From: an uncultured Verrucomicrobiota bacterium | Lineage (GTDB): Bacteria; Verrucomicrobiota; Verrucomicrobiia; Opitutales; Opitutaceae | Assembly (NCBI GenBank): GCA_903919625.1 | Contig: CAIXIZ010000328.1 | Location: forward strand, 1 to 9,152 | Direction: 5' to 3' | DNA: 9,152 nucleotides | Shown here: piece after piece, positions 5,647 through 9,152 of the stretch | How the letters are laid out: each line of letters begins with the position of its first letter | How positions within the stretch are numbered: the first letter of the stretch is position 1 | The notes under the pieces: model-generated | Told to the model about the DNA's origin: nothing | Database searches by the model: none | Seen by the model: only the letters and a program-made list of their open reading frames with translations | Translations under genes and position numbers: made by a program

Positions 5647-8600
5647 AAATGCGATGCCGCCGATGAGCAGCCCGGCCGGCAACCGCCAGCCCTGGCGGGC
5701 GCGCAACAGCATGGCGGTCAGCGCGACCAGCAGCAGCAGGGTCCCGGTGTTCTCCGGCTGGTGGGCCGAGAGCCATTCCAAACCCGTCTCGGTCAGCGTC
5801 GGACGGACGAGGGTCGCATTGCCGCCGTGCGGCACGAGCAGCCGGCCGGCGTCGCCCGTGACCGTCCAGTCGCCAATCATCATGGGCGCTTCGGTGAGCA
5901 ACGGCGCGCGCAGGCTGACGCGCTCCCCGCCGGCGGCGGCCTGGCCGAGGCGGAGCGTGACCAGCACCGGCTCGTTGGGATTGAGCCGGGCGGGCAGCGG
6001 CACCAGCGTCTGGGCGCCATCGGAACGGGCGTTCACGGCCTCGTTGTCCACCGCGGTGTCCCAGAGCCTGACGCCGGGGGGCAGGGTGAGGCGGAGCGCC
6101 TTGCGGCCGCGGGTTTTCACAAAAAACTGCGCCACGGTCTTCACCTGTCCGTCGCCGGCGACCTGGCTGGTCAGTTTGGCGAAGTCCACCACCTGGTCCA
6201 CCATTTCGGCCGGTTCATACCAGTTGACGTTCATTGCCAGCGTGAACGGCCGGCCGGTGTATTGATAGGCGGCGAGCGTCGGCGAATTGCTGAGCAGGCG
6301 GAATTCCGTCGGCAGCTCGAGCGGTTCCAGTTTGAGCAGGCCGGTGGCGGTGGTGGAGAACTTCACCTGCAACGGGCTGACGATTTGCACGTAGCCGCGT
6401 TCGCTCTGGACCCCGAGCGGGCGCACTTCCCCCGGCCGGATCGTGCCGCCCACGGCCGGCATCGGCTCGGCAAATGTCACGAGGAGTGTCGCCGCGCCGA
6501 GCACCGGCTGGGCCAGCGCCACCGTGATCTGGCTGCCGTCGCGCCGGTCGGCCCCCCGTTGCACGTTCTGGCCGGTGATGTCGATGTTGCCGGCGCCGGC
6601 CGGCACCTCGAGGCGCCACTCCGTCGCGGGTGCGCCGACCACGAAATAATTGATGAGGACGCTGCCATAGACGACCCCTTCCTTGAGCGAATACAGATGG
6701 AACACATCCGCCTGCACGCTCTGCGCGCGGGCCTCGACCCGGAGCGCGGCCGTCCAGTCGGCATCCCGCAGCCGCCAGGCCTGCTGCAAACCGGCGACCT
6801 GCGACGGGAAATAGCTCAACGGCACTTCAATGAGGTTTTTCACGTCCGCCACCGGGGGCGTGCCGGTGGTCGCCGGCACGATGCGGTAGCCGGCGGTCGC
6901 GACCACGCCGATGTGCCCCCGCACGGTCTTGGCTCCGGGATAGACGAGGGGCGGCAGCGTCCAGTCGCCGGCGCCGGCGGCCTGGTTTTTTTCCAGCCGC
7001 AGCCGCAGCAAAATCCGCCCCTGCACCGGCTGGCCAAACAGAATCTTGAGCGCGCGCCGCCCGTCCTTGGTCTGGGTTTCGGGCGCATTGTCCACGACGC
7101 CGTTGCCCGCCACCCCGACGACCGCGTAGTCCTCGGGGATTTCCAGCGTCCAGTCGCGCAGCGGCGCCTCCCGCACGTCGAGCTCGATCTCGGCATTGAT
7201 GGCGCGGTCGGTCTCGCCCAGCTCATAGGTCACGACCTGCGACACGCCCACCTCGGGCAGGATCTGGCCGGCCACCACCTGATACCCATAGCTCGCCGCG
7301 GGGAAACGGTAGACAAAAATCTGCCGCGCGCCCTCTTCCGCCGCATTGCCGGGATACTGACCCGGGGCGAGCTGCATCATGCCCTCGACATTGGTCACCT
7401 CCAGCCGCACCGCGCCCGTGTTGGCCACGCGGACGAAGCCCGAATGCCGGACCGCCCCTTCGGGCGTCAGCCGCAGGGGCGTGGCCGTCACCGGGAAATT
7501 GCCCAGCGTCGCCTGGCTCCGCACCACCAGCTGTCCCTCGCCCTCAAACGGCCGGCTGAGCCGCACCGCCAGGACGCGGTTTTTTTCGCCCGGCAGCACC
7601 TGCCAGCCGGCGACCGTGGCGCCTTCGACCGCGAGAATCTCCCCCGGCCCGTCGAGCGCCAGCCGCACTTCGGCCAGCTTGCCCTGCAACACCCGGAACG
7701 ACACCAGCGAGGCCTGGCGCAACAGTCCCGCGCCGATGCGCACGTCGGTCTGTTCGCTGCTGGTGAAAAACAGCGTGCCCTCGGCTGCCTTGCGGGTGTG
7801 CCGCCAGGCAAGCAGGGCGGTGCCGTCGCCCGGCAGAAAACCCTGCCAGGCCTGGGCGACGGCGACCGGGACCACCGGGCTGCTCTGGTCAAACTCCACG
7901 CCGTCGTTCAGGCCTTCCAGCCGGATCGGCACCACGGCGCCGGCGGGCATGCGGAAATTGAGCAGATGCCAGTCGCCATTTTCATTTGCCATGGCCGCAA
8001 ACGTCAGGCTCACCGGCAGGGCGCCCGTGCGCTCGGCCACGAGTTCGTAGGCCGGACTGCTGTCGCTGGCGGTGATGAGTTCAACGTGCCAGCCATCGCC
8101 CGCCGCCGTCTCGCTCAGCGCCGCCTGGCCGGACAGCAGCCGCAGCCGGGCACCGGCCTTTTTCACATTGAGCGTGCCCCGCAAAACAAAACTCACGCTG
8201 CCGGCCGGTTCCTGCACGCGGCCCGTGAGCTGGGCCCCGGTCAGCTCGACATCGGCCGCCGTCGCCCCGCGCCGGGCGAGTGTCACTTCGAGGCGGCCTT
8301 CGCCCGTGGCATAAAATTGCAGCACCGCGCCAGGTGCGCTGCCGTCGCCGAGGGGGAGCATGCCCGTGGCCTGCGTGACCCTCGCCTCCACCGCCGCGTC
8401 ACTTTGCAACGTCACCTTGGACGCGAAGCCGACCGCATCGCCGGGAGCCAGCAACAGGGGTGTGACCTTGCCGGGCACGGCGGGCTTCGCCAGCCGCGTG
8501 AGCACGGTGAGGTTCAGGTCGCGCCGCGTGGGCGGGAGCGGAGCCGATGCTGCCGCCGGGGTGGCCGGGCGTAGTGACCGCAAATCCAAAAACTGTCTTC

Positions 8601-8952
8601 CCGCCGCATCCCGGCGCACCGACCAGTCGCGCAGTCCCGCCCCCGTGACTGCCGTGACCTCGCCGTCGCCCACCAGGCCGAGCGAGAGCGAATCCGGCTG
8701 CCCTTGCACGACATGGAGGCTGAGGTGCGTTTCGCCGGCGATTTCATCCGTGCTGATCCGCCAGGTGGTGTCGGCGGTGGCCGAGAAAAAGACCGGCACC
8801 GGGGCCGGCGTGCCCGAAGCCGTGACAGTGATGCGCCCGCCGTCCGGGGTGAGCGAGGCGGCGACCGCGGCATTGTCCGGTGTCGCCGCCGGCGCGAAGG
8901 GGGCGAGGGTCAGCAGTGCGGCGAGGACGGCGATCAGTGGGTGGGTTTTCAT
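5644..8952 (-). CDS. Giant envelope protein, segment 1: signal peptide and first exported repeat half (1,102 aa)
   Basis: The ATG at 8952 begins MKTHPLIAVLAALLTLAPFAPAA, a typical Sec signal peptide with likely cleavage after residue 23. The rest is beta-strand-rich with few Cys. A module recurs at about 430-525, 595-700 and 775-875, with a degenerate copy near 88-130. Its pattern is a strand ending LxxP or DGPG, then V..V.G..V..W, then a strand with L.V.L..PV.G...L.V, then a P..L/PL motif, then R..GFV.VA or ERGYVQIV. Residues 950-1045 form a different domain (KALRLTLPPGVRLWDTAVDN...). A hydrophobic stretch TLLLLVALTAMLL (1071-1083), the basic loop RARQGWR and a second hydrophobic run (LPAGLLIGGIAF) follow; the frame then ends at TGA in mid-helix. 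As it stands the product would be an exported protein with a truncated membrane hairpin. I recognise no named family. Confidence 0.85.
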   Translation of the reverse strand: MKTHPLIAVLAALLTLAPFAPAATPDNAAVAASLTPDGGRITVTASGTPAPVPVFFSATADTTWRISTDEIAGETHLSLHVVQGQPDSLSLGLVGDGEVTAVTGAGLRDWSVRRDAAGRQFLDLRSLRPATPAAASAPLPPTRRDLNLTVLTRLAKPAVPGKVTPLLLAPGDAVGFASKVTLQSDAAVEARVTQATGMLPLGDGSAPGAVLQFYATGEGRLEVTLARRGATAADVELTGAQLTGRVQEPAGSVSFVLRGTLNVKKAGARLRLLSGQAALSETAAGDGWHVELITASDSSPAYELVAERTGALPVSLTFAAMANENGDWHLLNFRMPAGAVVPIRLEGLNDGVEFDQSSPVVPVAVAQAWQGFLPGDGTALLAWRHTRKAAEGTLFFTSSEQTDVRIGAGLLRQASLVSFRVLQGKLAEVRLALDGPGEILAVEGATVAGWQVLPGEKNRVLAVRLSRPFEGEGQLVVRSQATLGNFPVTATPLRLTPEGAVRHSGFVRVANTGAVRLEVTNVEGMMQLAPGQYPGNAAEEGARQIFVYRFPAASYGYQVVAGQILPEVGVSQVVTYELGETDRAINAEIELDVREAPLRDWTLEIPEDYAVVGVAGNGVVDNAPETQTKDGRRALKILFGQPVQGRILLRLRLEKNQAAGAGDWTLPPLVYPGAKTVRGHIGVVATAGYRIVPATTGTPPVADVKNLIEVPLSYFPSQVAGLQQAWRLRDADWTAALRVEARAQSVQADVFHLYSLKEGVVYGSVLINYFVVGAPATEWRLEVPAGAGNIDITGQNVQRGADRRDGSQITVALAQPVLGAATLLVTFAEPMPAVGGTIRPGEVRPLGVQSERGYVQIVSPLQVKFSTTATGLLKLEPLELPTEFRLLSNSPTLAAYQYTGRPFTLAMNVNWYEPAEMVDQVVDFAKLTSQVAGDGQVKTVAQFFVKTRGRKALRLTLPPGVRLWDTAVDNEAVNARSDGAQTLVPLPARLNPNEPVLVTLRLGQAAAGGERVSLRAPLLTEAPMMIGDWTVTGDAGRLLVPHGGNATLVRPTLTETGLEWLSAHQPENTGTLLLLVALTAMLLRARQGWRLPAGLLIGGIAF

Positions 8953-9087
8953 AAAAGGATTAAAGGGAGGGCAAATCTCAGGATGGATCGGGCAGGGGGA
9001 GCGGGTCGGGGCCGGCCATTATGGCGGATGGGGCGCGAAGGTTGTCATGGCGGCGTAAAAAGTCTGTCAGTTGTTTGTCAGGCCGGC
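8953..9087. promoter_or_regulatory. Intergenic leader upstream of the giant gene, with TGTCAG direct repeat and small palindromes
   Basis: These 135 nt separate the stop of the upstream gene from the giant gene's ATG and presumably hold its promoter. Two TGTCAG copies (9065-9070 and 9076-9081, plus strand) lie 11 bp apart, one helical turn. GCCATTATGGC (9015-9025) is a perfect 11-bp palindrome. Neither is a recognised operator. I see no convincing -35/-10 pair, no Shine-Dalgarno before the ATG (the minus strand there is pyrimidine-rich) and no hairpin next to the T5 run at 9061-9057 that would make a terminator for the upstream gene. Confidence 0.3.
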
Positions 9088-9152
9088 TTATTCGCCGAAC
9101 AGCCGGCGGGCCTGGTTGTACATGGTGACGAGGGCCTGGACGCGCGGCTCGC
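9088..9152 (-). CDS. C-terminal end of an upstream gene (partial)
   Basis: The frame enters from the right edge and ends at TAA (9090-9088). The visible end reads EPRVQALVTMYNQARRLFGE, an amphipathic helix with codon use like the neighbouring genes. This is too short to name a family. The gene is on the same strand as the giant gene and 135 nt upstream of it, so co-transcription is possible but unproven. Confidence 0.6.
   Translation of the reverse strand, partial: EPRVQALVTMYNQARRLFGE

Larger units (their letters stand above)
1961..8952 (-). pseudogene. Giant extracytoplasmic/membrane protein gene, 2,331 codons, interrupted by an in-frame stop and a frameshift
   Basis: The three segments listed separately below appear to be one gene. 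Restoring one base at the A run at 3740-3743 and replacing the TGA at 5644-5646 gives 6,993 nt, exactly 2,331 codons including the TAA at 1963-1961. Composite layout: signal peptide 1-23; exported beta-rich half to about 1065; about six membrane helices (1071-1083, 1091-1113, 1149-1169, 1180-1196, 1201-1222, 1250-1270); exported beta-rich half two to about 2120; helical region about 2125-2190; anchor about 2307-2323. Arg-rich loops (RARQGWR, RWQGRLRAWWSQRR) and the tail FPRRQPAA all fall on the predicted cytoplasmic side, consistent with a single topology. The function is unknown; an envelope-associated structural or binding role is only a guess. The gene may be a true pseudogene, may be recoded, or may reflect sequence errors. 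It starts with no Shine-Dalgarno. Confidence 0.62.

Noticed and set aside
5587..8574. A 995-codon open frame on the plus strand, opposite the giant gene
   Set aside because: Its product is His/Arg/Gly/Gln-rich low-complexity sequence with no domain features, typical of the antisense of a G+C-rich gene. The minus strand has a signal peptide, membrane helices and repeats.
8953..9087. Riboswitch or small RNA in the leader of the giant gene
   Set aside because: There is no extended pairing or recognisable conserved core, only short palindromes and a direct repeat.

Overview
The window is a G+C-rich, gene-dense bacterial chromosome segment. Start codons mostly lack a clear Shine-Dalgarno sequence. 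Very long extracytoplasmic proteins of unknown function, small orphan proteins and very high G/C at third codon positions suggest Verrucomicrobiota, probably an Opitutales relative. Planctomycetota cannot be excluded. This placement is an inference from protein style, not from a marker gene.

Layout from left to right. (a) Positions 1-428, minus strand: the 5' part of a membrane-anchored FAD-linked oxidase of the VAO/PCMH fold, running off the left edge. (b) 440-913, minus: a 157-residue protein of unknown function, 11 nt upstream of the oxidase gene and probably in one operon with it. (c) 976-1527, plus: a complete Nudix hydrolase of the IPP-isomerase-like/YfcD type, divergent from (b). (d) 1528-1652: a short spacer with a perfect 8-bp hairpin and a coding-like remnant in the Nudix reading frame. 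(e) 1653-1898, minus: an 81-residue Trp-rich protein of unknown function. (f) 1961-8952, minus: about 7 kb occupied by what looks like one giant gene of 2,331 codons, broken twice in this sequence. (g) 9088-9152, minus: the last 21 codons of another gene.

The main object is (f). It reads as a Sec-exported beta-rich half, a central block of about six membrane helices, a second exported beta-rich half and a C-terminal membrane anchor. Two lesions separate three open segments. One is an in-frame TGA at 5644-5646, inside what would otherwise be one membrane helix. The other is a -1 frame change at a four-A run at 3740-3743, inside a copy of a repeated beta module. Repeats on both sides, membrane topology and uninterrupted coding character argue that the three segments were one protein. 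Whether the breaks are real (pseudogene), recoded (readthrough plus A-AAG frameshifting) or assembly/sequencing errors cannot be decided from the sequence alone.

I see no RNA genes, insertion sequences, CRISPR arrays or attachment sites. A 995-codon open frame on the plus strand opposite the giant gene is judged to be an antisense shadow.
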